A DNA stretch of 16,713 nt from Flavobacteriales bacterium UBA720 (GCA_002297505.1 DBLQ01000109.1:22489-39201); one strand, 5' to 3'; counted from the stretch's first letter, positions 5,922 through 12,508 are shown. Notes: generated by a model not told the origin, from the sequence alone. A program made the numbers and translations.

Positions 5922-7478
5922 TTAGTTCGAATAACTCATCAGCTCTTTTTTGCTGGAGTTATAAAGATGGAATTCCAACATTTTGAAGGAATCCCGTGGG
6001 ATCACGGTGACCCACTTTTTGTATTTCAGAAACCACTTGTTTTGGATGCTGGCCAATCCTTTGGTGAGATAAGCTTCCACAAACGGATGCACATGCAGGA
6101 ACAGTTTTCCCTTCTCAGTCTGCATAATGGTCCGGATGGAATCTTCCATTTTTTCGACAATCACGATGGGAGCCAGAATTTCGCCGTCTTTGTTCGGGTT
6201 TTCTTCGGAGGTCTCGATATGCTTCTCCGGACGTACGCGCTGCCTGGTCATCTGGATCAGGCCAAATTTAGATGGCGGAAGGATTTTGTGCCTTGCCTTG
6301 TCGCGCTTCATCTCTTCACGGAAATGTTCGTAGAGTTCTTTTCGGTGTTCCGGGTCTACCATGTCAATAAAATCAACAACGATAATACCTCCCATATCGC
6401 GCAGCCTCAGCTGTCTTGCGATTTCAGTCGCCGCCATTTTATTGACGTGCAGGCCGTGGGTTTTGTTCGTATTACCGGAGGAAATATTGTTTCCCGAATT
6501 GACATCTACCACGTGGAGCGCCTCTGTATGCTCAATGACAAGATAAGCCCCTTTGGAAGCCGGAATATTGACATGTTTCCCGAAACTCTGCTTTAGTTGC
6601 TTTTCTACATTATAGTATTCCAGAAGCGGAATATGAGAATTGTAAAACTGAACGATATTCTTGCGCTCCGGTGCAATGACCTCGATGTAAGCCTTCATAT
6701 CGTCCACCATTTTTTCATCATCGCAGATAATGCTGACAAAATCCTGGTTAAAATTATCCCGAAGAATGGATGAGGCTTTGTCCTCCTCGCTCAGCACCTT
6801 GCTCGGTACTTTATTCTTCTGAATATTCTTGAAAGTCGATTCCCATTTTTTAATCAGCTGATTCATATCGTTATGCAGTTCAGCTACCTTTTTTCCTTCG
6901 GCCACCGTTCTGATGATGACACCAAAACCTTCGGGACGGATGCTTTCTATAAGCGTCTTCAGCCGCGTTCTCTCTTCGGCGCTAGCTACCTTTTTGGAAA
7001 CGGATATTTTATTGTCGAAGAGAATCAGAACCAGGAAACGGCCTGTGAGGGAAATCTGAGTGGAGATTCTGGGACCTTTTGTAGAGATCGGCTCTTTGGT
7101 AATCTGAAGCAGCACCAGGTCTCCTGCCGTAAGCACTTTGTCTACCGTGCCCATCTTATTGATGTCATTGACCTTCTCAAAATTCTTGAGACTTGGCGAC
7201 TGTTGCTTTTTGGAAATCGTATTTTTCAGGAATTTCTGATAAGACAGAAACTGTGGTCCCAGATCCTGGTAATGCAGAAAAGCGTCCTTATCCGTTCCGA
7301 TATTGACAAATGCGGCATTAAGGTTGGGTGCCAGTTTTTTGATTTTTCCGAGGAACAGGTCACCTACGACGAAGTCGCTTTTGGACTCCTGCTCGTGAAG
7401 TTCGAAAAGACGGCCATCTTCCAATAAAGCAATTTTTGAAGCCTCTCCATCATTGGAAATAATCAGTTCTTTCTTCAT
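5922..7478 (-). CDS. rng: Ribonuclease E/G family endoribonuclease
   Basis: A 518-residue endoribonuclease of the RNase E/G family, expected to act in rRNA maturation and mRNA decay. An S1 RNA-binding domain begins near residue 39 (VGDLFLGKIKK, NAAFVNIG, DAFLHYQDL). The catalytic domain has the two metal-binding Asp motifs HVVDVNSGNN (D325) and GGIIVVDFIDM (D369), then GLIQMTRQRVRPE. The CPxC zinc-link that normally follows is absent: the segment reads TSEENPNKDGE and the whole protein appears to contain a single Cys (SIICDD). I start at 7478 (MKKELIISNDG), the family's typical N-terminus; a further in-frame Met at 7547 would add 23 atypical residues running through the upstream terminator. 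Between HU and porX, in its own transcription unit. Confidence 0.93.
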   Translation of the reverse strand: MKKELIISNDGEASKIALLEDGRLFELHEQESKSDFVVGDLFLGKIKKLAPNLNAAFVNIGTDKDAFLHYQDLGPQFLSYQKFLKNTISKKQQSPSLKNFEKVNDINKMGTVDKVLTAGDLVLLQITKEPISTKGPRISTQISLTGRFLVLILFDNKISVSKKVASAEERTRLKTLIESIRPEGFGVIIRTVAEGKKVAELHNDMNQLIKKWESTFKNIQKNKVPSKVLSEEDKASSILRDNFNQDFVSIICDDEKMVDDMKAYIEVIAPERKNIVQFYNSHIPLLEYYNVEKQLKQSFGKHVNIPASKGAYLVIEHTEALHVVDVNSGNNISSGNTNKTHGLHVNKMAATEIARQLRLRDMGGIIVVDFIDMVDPEHRKELYEHFREEMKRDKARHKILPPSKFGLIQMTRQRVRPEKHIETSEENPNKDGEILAPIVIVEKMEDSIRTIMQTEKGKLFLHVHPFVEAYLTKGLASIQNKWFLKYKKWVTVIPRDSFKMLEFHLYNSSKKELMSYSN

Positions 7479-7511
7479 AACTTCATTAAAGGTTTTATTA
7501 AAATTAGGTTG

Positions 7512-7540
7512 TAAATATAAACAAAAATATAGCTGGCAAA
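7512..7540 (-). promoter_or_regulatory. Putative promoter of the RNase E/G gene inside the upstream terminator
   Basis: On the minus strand TTTG (7540-7537) and TATATTTA (7519-7512, one mismatch to TAnnTTTG) are separated by 17 nt, a typical spacing. Initiation would fall near 7505, about 27 nt upstream of the ATG. The -33 TTTG is formed by the loop of the preceding terminator hairpin. Confidence 0.4.
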
Positions 7541-7553
7541 GTGCCAACTATAT
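7522..7553 (-). terminator. Terminator downstream of the AURKAIP1/COX24-type gene
   Basis: Minus-strand ATATAGTTGGC (7553-7543) pairs with GCCAGCTATAT (7537-7527; one G-T wobble) around a 5-nt loop and is followed by five T residues. It lies about 30 nt after the micro-protein stop codon and would end the HU/micro-protein transcript before the RNase E/G gene. Confidence 0.75.
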
Positions 7554-7583
7554 TTGATATGTTTAAGACTCAAAAAGGCAAGA

Positions 7584-7676
7584 TTATTTTTTCTTTTTGT
7601 GTCTGTTTGCTCTTCTTCTTTTCTTTCTTTTGTGAGTTGCTACCTTGTGTCTTTTTCTTTTCTTTCCGCTTGGCAT
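7584..7676 (-). CDS. AURKAIP1/COX24-domain micro-protein (30 residues, extremely basic)
   Basis: This short gene reads ATG CCA AGC GGA AAG ... TAA on the minus strand and encodes 30 residues beginning MPSGKKRKRHKVATHKRKK and ending RHKKKK. It contains about 20 Lys/Arg residues and no acidic one. The composition and the KRKRHKVATHKRKKRRR core match the AURKAIP1/COX24-type small proteins annotated throughout Flavobacteriia, which are related to the mitochondrial small-subunit protein mS38 and the mycobacterial ribosomal protein bS22. A role as a small ribosomal-subunit protein is therefore likely but inferred. It lies 37 nt downstream of HU on the same strand with no promoter match between, and before a strong terminator, so it is probably co-transcribed with HU. 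Confidence 0.85.
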   Translation of the reverse strand: MPSGKKRKRHKVATHKRKKRRRANRHKKKK

Positions 7677-7713
7677 AATTTATATTTTTTTATACTGTTA
7701 ATATTCAAATTAA

Positions 7714-8004
7714 TTATTTTACTGCAACTTTGGTCTTTACTTTCTCCACAAAAGTTTTTGATGGTTTGAAAGCAGGGATGTTATGAGCAGGGATTTCGAT
7801 CGCTGTGTTTTTAGAGATGTTTCTACCCGTCTTAGCCGCTCTGGTCTTGATGATAAAAGATCCGAATCCTCTTAGGTAAACGTTATCTCCATTATACATA
7901 GAGGTTCTGATTTCCTGCATAAAAGCTTCGATAACTTTCTGTGTATCATTCTTTTCTACTCCCAGCTTGTTCGAGATGGTATTTACCAATTCTGCCTTTG
8001 TCAT
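7714..8004 (-). CDS. HU/IHF family DNA-binding protein
   Basis: A 96-residue histone-like protein that binds and bends DNA as a dimer. The N-terminal helical body (MTKAELVNTISNKLG, then VIEAFMQEI) and the beta-arm region (VYLRGFGSFIIKTRAAKTGRN, Pro-bearing tip IEIPAHNIPAFKPSKTFVEKV) follow the HU signature G-F-G-x-F-x-x-R-x-x-R-x-G-R-N. Length is within the usual 90-100 residues. A near-ideal Bacteroidota promoter precedes it, and the AURKAIP1/COX24-type gene follows. The order HU, RNase E/G, with mutY divergent, is to my knowledge common in flavobacterial genomes. Confidence 0.95.
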   Translation of the reverse strand: MTKAELVNTISNKLGVEKNDTQKVIEAFMQEIRTSMYNGDNVYLRGFGSFIIKTRAAKTGRNISKNTAIEIPAHNIPAFKPSKTFVEKVKTKVAVK

Positions 8005-8028
8005 TTTCTAAATTTCTTTATATTTTTG
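7997..8028 (+). promoter_or_regulatory. Putative mutY promoter
   Basis: TTTG (7997-8000) and TATTTTTG (8021-8028) are spaced by 20 nt on the plus strand and fit the Bacteroidota consensus. Initiation is expected near 8034, ~18 nt before the mutY TTG. The -33 box lies immediately beside the HU start codon, within the HU coding sequence. A second TATTTTTG (8047-8054) overlaps the mutY start codon and is less plausible. Confidence 0.5.
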
Positions 8029-8033
8029 GTGTG

Positions 8034-8062
8034 CAAATATAAAACTTATTTTTGAAAACAAA
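8034..8062 (-). promoter_or_regulatory. Promoter of the HU gene
   Basis: On the minus strand TTTG (8062-8059), a 17-nt spacer and TATATTTG (8041-8034) match both Bacteroidota promoter elements exactly. The transcript would start near 8028, about 24 nt before the HU ATG. The -33 box lies within the first codons of mutY. Confidence 0.7.
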
Positions 8063-9083
8063 CAAACAAAATGCTGATTTTCTTCACATTGGAAAAAAGC
8101 TTACGAACTGGTATGATGCCAATGCCAGACCACTTCCCTGGAGAGAAAACCAGCATCCTTATTATATATGGATTTCCGAAATTGTGTTGCAGCAGACGCA
8201 GGTGAAACAAGGCCTTGGACATTACCTCCGTTTTATAGAGCGATTCCCCACCGTACAGGCACTTCATGAAGCTCTTGAAGATGAAGTCCTGCTTTATTGG
8301 AAAGGCCTCGGATATTACTCCCGGGCCATCAATCTCCATCAGGCTGCGCATCAGATTGTAGCAGATTTTGAGGGCGAGTTTCCGAAGCATTATGAAGACA
8401 TTCTGAAACTGAAAGGCATTGGAAAGTACACGGCCGCTGCCATTGCGAGCATTTGCTTTGATGAGCGCGTCCCTGCCGTGGATGGTAATTTTTACAGAGT
8501 TTTGTCAAGGATTTTTGTAGATGATTTTGATGTTTCCAATTCCCGAGCATTCCAATATTTCTCCGAACTCGCACTACGTATGATGCCAGATGACAAACCT
8601 GGAGAATTCAATCAAGCCATTATGGACATCGGTTCGGAAATATGCAGACCAAAAAATCCGCTTTGTATGTTCTGTCCCGTGAATGAAGATTGTATGGCGT
8701 TCCAAACCGGAAGAATTTCGGAATTTCCTGTGAAAACAAAAAAGGTTAAAGTCTCAGATTTGGGTCTGAAATATTTTTTTGTGAAACATCAAAACCAATT
8801 CCTCATCAAACAACGTGGCAATGACTTTATCTGGAAAAAATTATATGAATTCCCGACCTCAATTCCGGAAAATTGGGAAGATTCAATAATCAACTCCAAA
8901 ATAATCAGCCATAAACTAACGCACAAAAACGTATCTATTGAAATCAACACAGTCGACATAAAATTTCAAAATGATTTTAAAAAATTTGCGAAGGATAACA
9001 ATTTTCTAATCGTAACCAAAGCCGAAGCGCACGAAAAGTCTTTCCCGAAACCGTTGCAGACTTTTTACGAAGGCGAAAAGTGA
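8052..9083 (+). CDS. mutY: A/G-specific adenine DNA glycosylase
   Basis: MutY removes adenine mispaired with 8-oxoguanine or G. Visible motifs in this 343-residue protein are the catalytic Glu (WISEIVLQQTQV, E43), helix-hairpin-helix KLKGIGKYTAAAI (~120-131), catalytic Asp VDGNFYRV (D144), and the 4Fe-4S ligands C198-x6-C205-x2-C208-x5-C214 (CRPKNPLCMFCPVNEDC). A C-terminal Nudix-like 8-oxoG recognition domain begins near residue 230. The start is TTG at 8052 (MKTNKQNADFLHIGKKL). The ATG at 8071 is out of frame, and no in-frame Met precedes the conserved LHIG-x-KL-x-x-WY region, so a non-ATG start is required unless an ATT is used. A repeat array begins at the last base of its stop codon. Confidence 0.93.
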   Translation: MKTNKQNADFLHIGKKLTNWYDANARPLPWRENQHPYYIWISEIVLQQTQVKQGLGHYLRFIERFPTVQALHEALEDEVLLYWKGLGYYSRAINLHQAAHQIVADFEGEFPKHYEDILKLKGIGKYTAAAIASICFDERVPAVDGNFYRVLSRIFVDDFDVSNSRAFQYFSELALRMMPDDKPGEFNQAIMDIGSEICRPKNPLCMFCPVNEDCMAFQTGRISEFPVKTKKVKVSDLGLKYFFVKHQNQFLIKQRGNDFIWKKLYEFPTSIPENWEDSIINSKIISHKLTHKNVSIEINTVDIKFQNDFKKFAKDNNFLIVTKAEAHEKSFPKPLQTFYEGEK

Positions 9084-9146
9084 GTTGGAGAGTTGGAGAG
9101 TTTGAGCGTTGGAGGGTTTAAGGGTTTGAGGGTTTGAGGGTTTAAG
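9083..9146 (+). repeat. Eight-copy 8-bp tandem array with G-quadruplex motif
   Basis: Eight consecutive octamers: AGTTGGAG twice, AGTTTGAG, CGTTGGAG, GGTTTAAG, GGTTTGAG twice, GGTTTAAG. The first base is the A of the mutY TGA. The last half forms four GGG runs (9114-9116, 9122-9124, 9130-9132, 9138-9140) separated by 5-nt loops, which is a canonical G3N5 quadruplex motif on the coding strand. No gene is visible in it. Confidence 0.9.
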
Positions 9147-9206
9147 AGCATTTAAGTTAATGTACTAAATACTATGGCAATCTTCATAAAACTATCAAGG
9201 TCAATT

Positions 9207-9276
9207 ATCAAACATCCATCATCAAACACCCATCATCAAACATCCATCATCAAACACCCATCATCAAACATCCCGC
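9207..9276. repeat. 14-bp tandem array with alternating T/C (28-bp higher-order unit)
   Basis: Five head-to-tail units starting at 9207, 9221, 9235, 9249 and 9263: ATCAAACATCCATC, ATCAAACACCCATC, then the same two again, then a degenerate ATCAAACATCCCGC. The variable base alternates T, C, T, C, T, so the array arose by duplication of a 28-bp pair. Each unit is also two 7-mers (ATCAAAC and AYCCATC). Its TCAAAC core is the reverse complement of the GTTTGA core of the preceding array. Confidence 0.92.
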
Positions 9277-9315
9277 CATCAATTAAAAAAACATCCAGAT
9301 CTGACAATTAATCTT

Positions 9316-9323
9316 TATCTTTG
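9316..9323 (+). promoter_or_regulatory. -7 element of the btuB-btuG operon
   Basis: TATCTTTG fits TAnnTTTG exactly. Predicted initiation (~9329) coincides with the first base of the recognisable cobalamin riboswitch, which supports it. A -33 TTTG is not apparent at the expected distance. Confidence 0.55.
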
Positions 9324-9328
9324 CCGCA

Positions 9329-9533
9329 CTTTGGTTTCCGGGTATATTGTCCGGAATTAAAAGGGAACGGAGCGCAATTCTCCGACTGTCCCCGCAACTG
9401 TAAATCGCACCAAAAGTATTTTGCATTCTTTGCCATTGTCCGCCAGAGGCGGATGAGAAGGCGCAAAATCAGCGAAAGTCAGGAGACCTGCCAGAGTTAA
9501 TTTTAATTAATGCTTTCGGCGGAAAGGCAGGTT
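9329..9533 (+). promoter_or_regulatory. Cobalamin (adenosylcobalamin-type) riboswitch
   Basis: The core is unmistakable: AAAGGGAACGG (9360-9370), a CGGAG/CTCCG hairpin (9368-9372 with 9380-9384), ACTGTCCCCGCAACTGTAAA (9385-9404), a TCCGCC-AGA-GGCGGA hairpin (9439-9453) inside a TTTTGC/GCAAAA stem (9419-9424 with 9463-9468), and the B12 box AGTCAGGAGACCTGCC (9477-9492). Downstream, CTTTC/GAAAG (9513-9517 with 9522-9526) forms a small hairpin whose GGCG loop could kiss the CCGC of the core. GGCAGGT (9526-9532), two bases before the btuB ATG, is fully complementary to ACCTGCC of the B12 box. B12 binding probably controls access to the translation start, since no terminator T-run is present. The control mode is inferred. 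Confidence 0.93.
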
Positions 9534-11357
9534 ATGAAGAGACTATTTTTTGCAACTTTTTTCATTTTGTCATTGGGTCAATTTTCCGCTCAGGAATCTT
9601 TGATTGACACTGTATTTATTGATAATCAATTCAGTAAAGTCTCCAAAACTGCAAAAATATCCAATCTCAATTCGGATAAAATTCTTCAGAACGCTACTTC
9701 TTTATCCGATTTATTGAGATTCCAGTCCAATATTTACATCAAGGAAAACGGAAGAGGTGCCACCTCATCGCCATCTTTCCGAGGAACAACTGCACAACAA
9801 ACTGCTTTTGTGTGGAATGGCATCAATATCAACTCAATATTTTTGGGACAGGGCGATATTAATACTTTGAGTCCCCTGAGCTATGAAAATGTCGGCATCA
9901 AGTACGGCGGAGGAAGTGTTATCTATGGCAGCGGCGCGATTGGCGGCTCTATTCACCTTAACAATACCTTGGATTTCAACCGCGGAACTGAGGGAAAGGT
10001 TTTTGCGGAATATGGTTCTTTTGCAACAGTGAATTCCATAGTCCAAGGGAAATACAGCAATGAAAATTTTAGCATCAACCTGAATATCAATCATTCACAG
10101 AGTGAGAATGATTATGAAGTAGAGGAAAAATATTACCGAAACAGAAGCGGCGCCTATGAAAACTCGACCTTCAATCTCGGTATTGCTTACAGGATATCTC
10201 CAAACAACGAACTCTATTGGCAAACACAGTCTTATGACGGCACACAAAACTACGCGCTGCTATCGGAGTTTTCTACACCCACAAAATATGATACGCAGAC
10301 TTTCCGAAGCCTTCTGGGTTGGAAATTAAGGGAAAATAAACTTAGCAACGAATTCAGAGTCGGCTATCTGACAGATGACTATCAATACTTTTCCAACTCG
10401 GGCAGAGCGGATTCCAAAAGCGGCGGTTCTGCCGGACAATATATCCTGAAGACAGATTTTAAATACCAGCTGAATACTAATTCATCGGTCAACGCCATTA
10501 TCGAATACAATTATCTGACGTCCGAGAGTTTTAAAACCAACCGGCTGCCTGCCAACAGAAATCAACGTTCGATTGCTGTTTTATACCGAAATAACGATTT
10601 CAAAAATTTGTTCCTGGAAGCAGGCGCCAAGAAGGACTTCGTGGAAGACTTCAGCAGTCCCTACCTGTTTTCTGCGGGAATCGAATATCTGCCTGCAGAT
10701 TGGTATCAGCTCAAACTCAATCTTTCAAAAAACTTCAGAGCGCCGAGTTTTAACGATCTGTATTGGGTACAGGGTGGCAATCTGAATTTAAAAGCCGAAA
10801 CGTCCCATCAGGCAGAATTATCTCAGATTTTGAGGTCAAAGCACTGGAAATTCTCTGTGACATCATACTTTATGGACATCAAAGATATGATACGATGGCT
10901 TCCGAATATCACAGGAATGTACGAAGCTACCAACACGGATTGGGTACAGTCCTGGGGCATGGAAGCACAAATTGGATATGATTATAAAAGCAAAAATCAT
11001 CAGGTAAAAACAAATCTGTCCTATGCCTACACGAAATCTACAGACCAAAAACTGAAAAAACAATTGCCTTATGTACCGTTCCATAACCTCAACGGCAATA
11101 TTTCTTATCGCTATAAAACTTACGAAATATTGCTTCAGGGTATTTGGAATGGAAAAGTTTACAGTGATTCTGAGGAGTCGGAGAAACTGGCACTGGAATC
11201 ATTTGCAGTTTTCAACGCGGGAGTTTTCATCGAAGTTATCCGGGGAGCGAAATTAGGTGTTAAAATCAATAACCTGACAGACCAGATTTACAGAACGGTC
11301 TACGGCTACTATATGCCGAAGCGAAATTTCTCGGTTCATTTAAATTTAAATTTTTAA
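9534..11357 (+). CDS. btuB: TonB-dependent outer-membrane cobalamin receptor BtuB
   Basis: A 607-residue TonB-dependent transporter for vitamin B12. It has a Sec signal (MKRLFFATFFILSLGQFSA, then QE), a plug domain of about residues 40-150 with LSDLLRFQSNIYIKENGRG, SFRGTTAQQTAFVWNGININ and the GGGSVIYGSGAIGGSIHL segment, and a 22-strand-type beta barrel ending in the outer-membrane C-terminal Phe (FSVHLNLNF). I start at 9534: this gives a clean signal peptide and sits right behind the riboswitch's GGCAGGT; the in-frame ATG at 9510 lies inside the riboswitch hairpin. The substrate is assigned from the riboswitch and the BtuG-like partner 12 nt downstream; the receptor sequence alone would only say TonB-dependent receptor. 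Confidence 0.92.
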   Translation: MKRLFFATFFILSLGQFSAQESLIDTVFIDNQFSKVSKTAKISNLNSDKILQNATSLSDLLRFQSNIYIKENGRGATSSPSFRGTTAQQTAFVWNGININSIFLGQGDINTLSPLSYENVGIKYGGGSVIYGSGAIGGSIHLNNTLDFNRGTEGKVFAEYGSFATVNSIVQGKYSNENFSINLNINHSQSENDYEVEEKYYRNRSGAYENSTFNLGIAYRISPNNELYWQTQSYDGTQNYALLSEFSTPTKYDTQTFRSLLGWKLRENKLSNEFRVGYLTDDYQYFSNSGRADSKSGGSAGQYILKTDFKYQLNTNSSVNAIIEYNYLTSESFKTNRLPANRNQRSIAVLYRNNDFKNLFLEAGAKKDFVEDFSSPYLFSAGIEYLPADWYQLKLNLSKNFRAPSFNDLYWVQGGNLNLKAETSHQAELSQILRSKHWKFSVTSYFMDIKDMIRWLPNITGMYEATNTDWVQSWGMEAQIGYDYKSKNHQVKTNLSYAYTKSTDQKLKKQLPYVPFHNLNGNISYRYKTYEILLQGIWNGKVYSDSEESEKLALESFAVFNAGVFIEVIRGAKLGVKINNLTDQIYRTVYGYYMPKRNFSVHLNLNF

Positions 11358-11369
11358 TCTATATATATT

Positions 11370-12431
11370 ATGAAAATCAGAAAATTACTAACTGGCATTG
11401 CTGCTGTTTCACTGATGTTTATCACTTCATGTAATGATGATGACAACATGTACACGCCAAAAGGCGCTTATGACGGCGGAATTCTCGTAGGTGTGGAAGG
11501 TGGATTTAATAAAAACCAGGCGGAAGTCTCCTTTCTGTCCTCAGACCTGTCGACGCTCACAGAAAACATTTTCGCAGCCAACAATTCAGCGCAGCCACTT
11601 GGCGACGTTTTACAGACTATTGCCTTCAAAGAAGATAAGGCATATCTTGTGGTCAACAATTCCAATAAAGTAGAAGTTGTAGACCGCTACACGTTCAAAA
11701 AAACAGCGACCTTTCAGGCATATCAGGCCAGAGGAATCGCGTTTGCAAATAGTTACATCTACGTCAGCAGTAACGACTTTTTCAGCACTTATGAAGTGAA
11801 TGTTTACAATGCATCCAACTTTGCGCCGGTTAAAAAAATCAGTTTCGACCGATACGCCGAAAAAATCGTAACAGCTGGCGATCACATCGTGGTACAAACC
11901 GACGGTTCTACTTATGAAATGACACCTCCCTACAACGAAATCCCTTCCGGCCACACCATTGCGACCATCAATCCATCTACCAATACTGTTGAGAAAACTA
12001 TCACGCTTACGGATGATGGTATCATCAGCGACATGGTTTCCGGGAATGGCTACGCTTACGTGCTTTCTTCTGATGCTCAGGATACTTACATTTATGAAGT
12101 GAATCCAAAAACAGGAACTTTCACCAGCTCCAAAGTTGCAGGAGTAACGGCTGGCAAGCTGAGATTCTATGGAAACAGTCTTTATTTCATTGATTCAGAC
12201 GGCAATGTTTACAGCAAAGGCACTTCCGCAGCAGCCACCGCTACAAAATTATTCAAACACACTAAAACTTCAGGACTTTATGTTTACGGCTTTGATATCA
12301 TTGACGGTAGAGTTTACATTTCTGATGTCAACTTTAATGGACCAAGTAAAATCCTGATCTACTCCATGCAAGGCAGTCTTCAAAAAACAATCTCTGCCGG
12401 TGTGGGCGTGAATGGTTTCTACAAAAACTAA
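11370..12431 (+). CDS. btuG: BtuG-like surface lipoprotein, beta-propeller (DUF5074-like)
   Basis: A 353-residue lipoprotein. Its signal ends in the lipobox FITSC (C21) followed by the acidic run NDDDN, the type of residue pattern that directs lipoproteins to the cell surface in Bacteroidota. The mature part has repeated short beta motifs of YncE/DUF5074-type propellers (for example VVDRYTFKKTATFQAY, ARGIAFANSYIYVSSND, AYVLSSDAQDTYIYEVNP, RVYISDVNF). It follows btuB after 12 nt and shares its riboswitch. In Bacteroides, BtuG is a surface-exposed propeller lipoprotein that binds B12 with very high affinity and hands it to BtuB, so the same role is likely here. The symbol is given by context and architecture, not by alignment. 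Confidence 0.82.
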   Translation: MKIRKLLTGIAAVSLMFITSCNDDDNMYTPKGAYDGGILVGVEGGFNKNQAEVSFLSSDLSTLTENIFAANNSAQPLGDVLQTIAFKEDKAYLVVNNSNKVEVVDRYTFKKTATFQAYQARGIAFANSYIYVSSNDFFSTYEVNVYNASNFAPVKKISFDRYAEKIVTAGDHIVVQTDGSTYEMTPPYNEIPSGHTIATINPSTNTVEKTITLTDDGIISDMVSGNGYAYVLSSDAQDTYIYEVNPKTGTFTSSKVAGVTAGKLRFYGNSLYFIDSDGNVYSKGTSAAATATKLFKHTKTSGLYVYGFDIIDGRVYISDVNFNGPSKILIYSMQGSLQKTISAGVGVNGFYKN

Positions 12432-12453
12432 TTTTCAGCATTTTATATTTTGG

Positions 12454-12486
12454 AGTCCTGCCGGCAGATTTCGGCAGGACTTTTTT
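12454..12486 (+). terminator. Strong rho-independent terminator of the btuB-btuG operon
   Basis: AGTCCTGCCG (12454-12463) pairs perfectly with CGGCAGGACT (12472-12481) around an 8-nt loop and runs into six T residues (12481-12486). It lies 22 nt after the lipoprotein stop codon and marks the end of the B12 operon. Confidence 0.95.
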
Positions 12487-12508
12487 ATGATTTCTATTGA
12501 GCATAATA

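Noticed and set aside
7479..7547. Upstream start for the RNase E/G gene
   Set aside because: The extra 23 residues would be translated from the terminator hairpin and promoter region; the conserved N-terminus begins at MKKELIISNDG.
9207..9276. CRISPR-like array with 28-bp period
   Set aside because: Units are contiguous with no spacers between them, and no cas genes are present.
9510..9533. Upstream ATG for btuB
   Set aside because: It lies inside the riboswitch 3' hairpin and would put eight polar residues before an otherwise perfect signal peptide.
11358..11369. AT-rich TATATATATT between btuB and the lipoprotein gene as a possible promoter
   Set aside because: There is no TTTG element and the 12-nt gap fits simple operon spacing.
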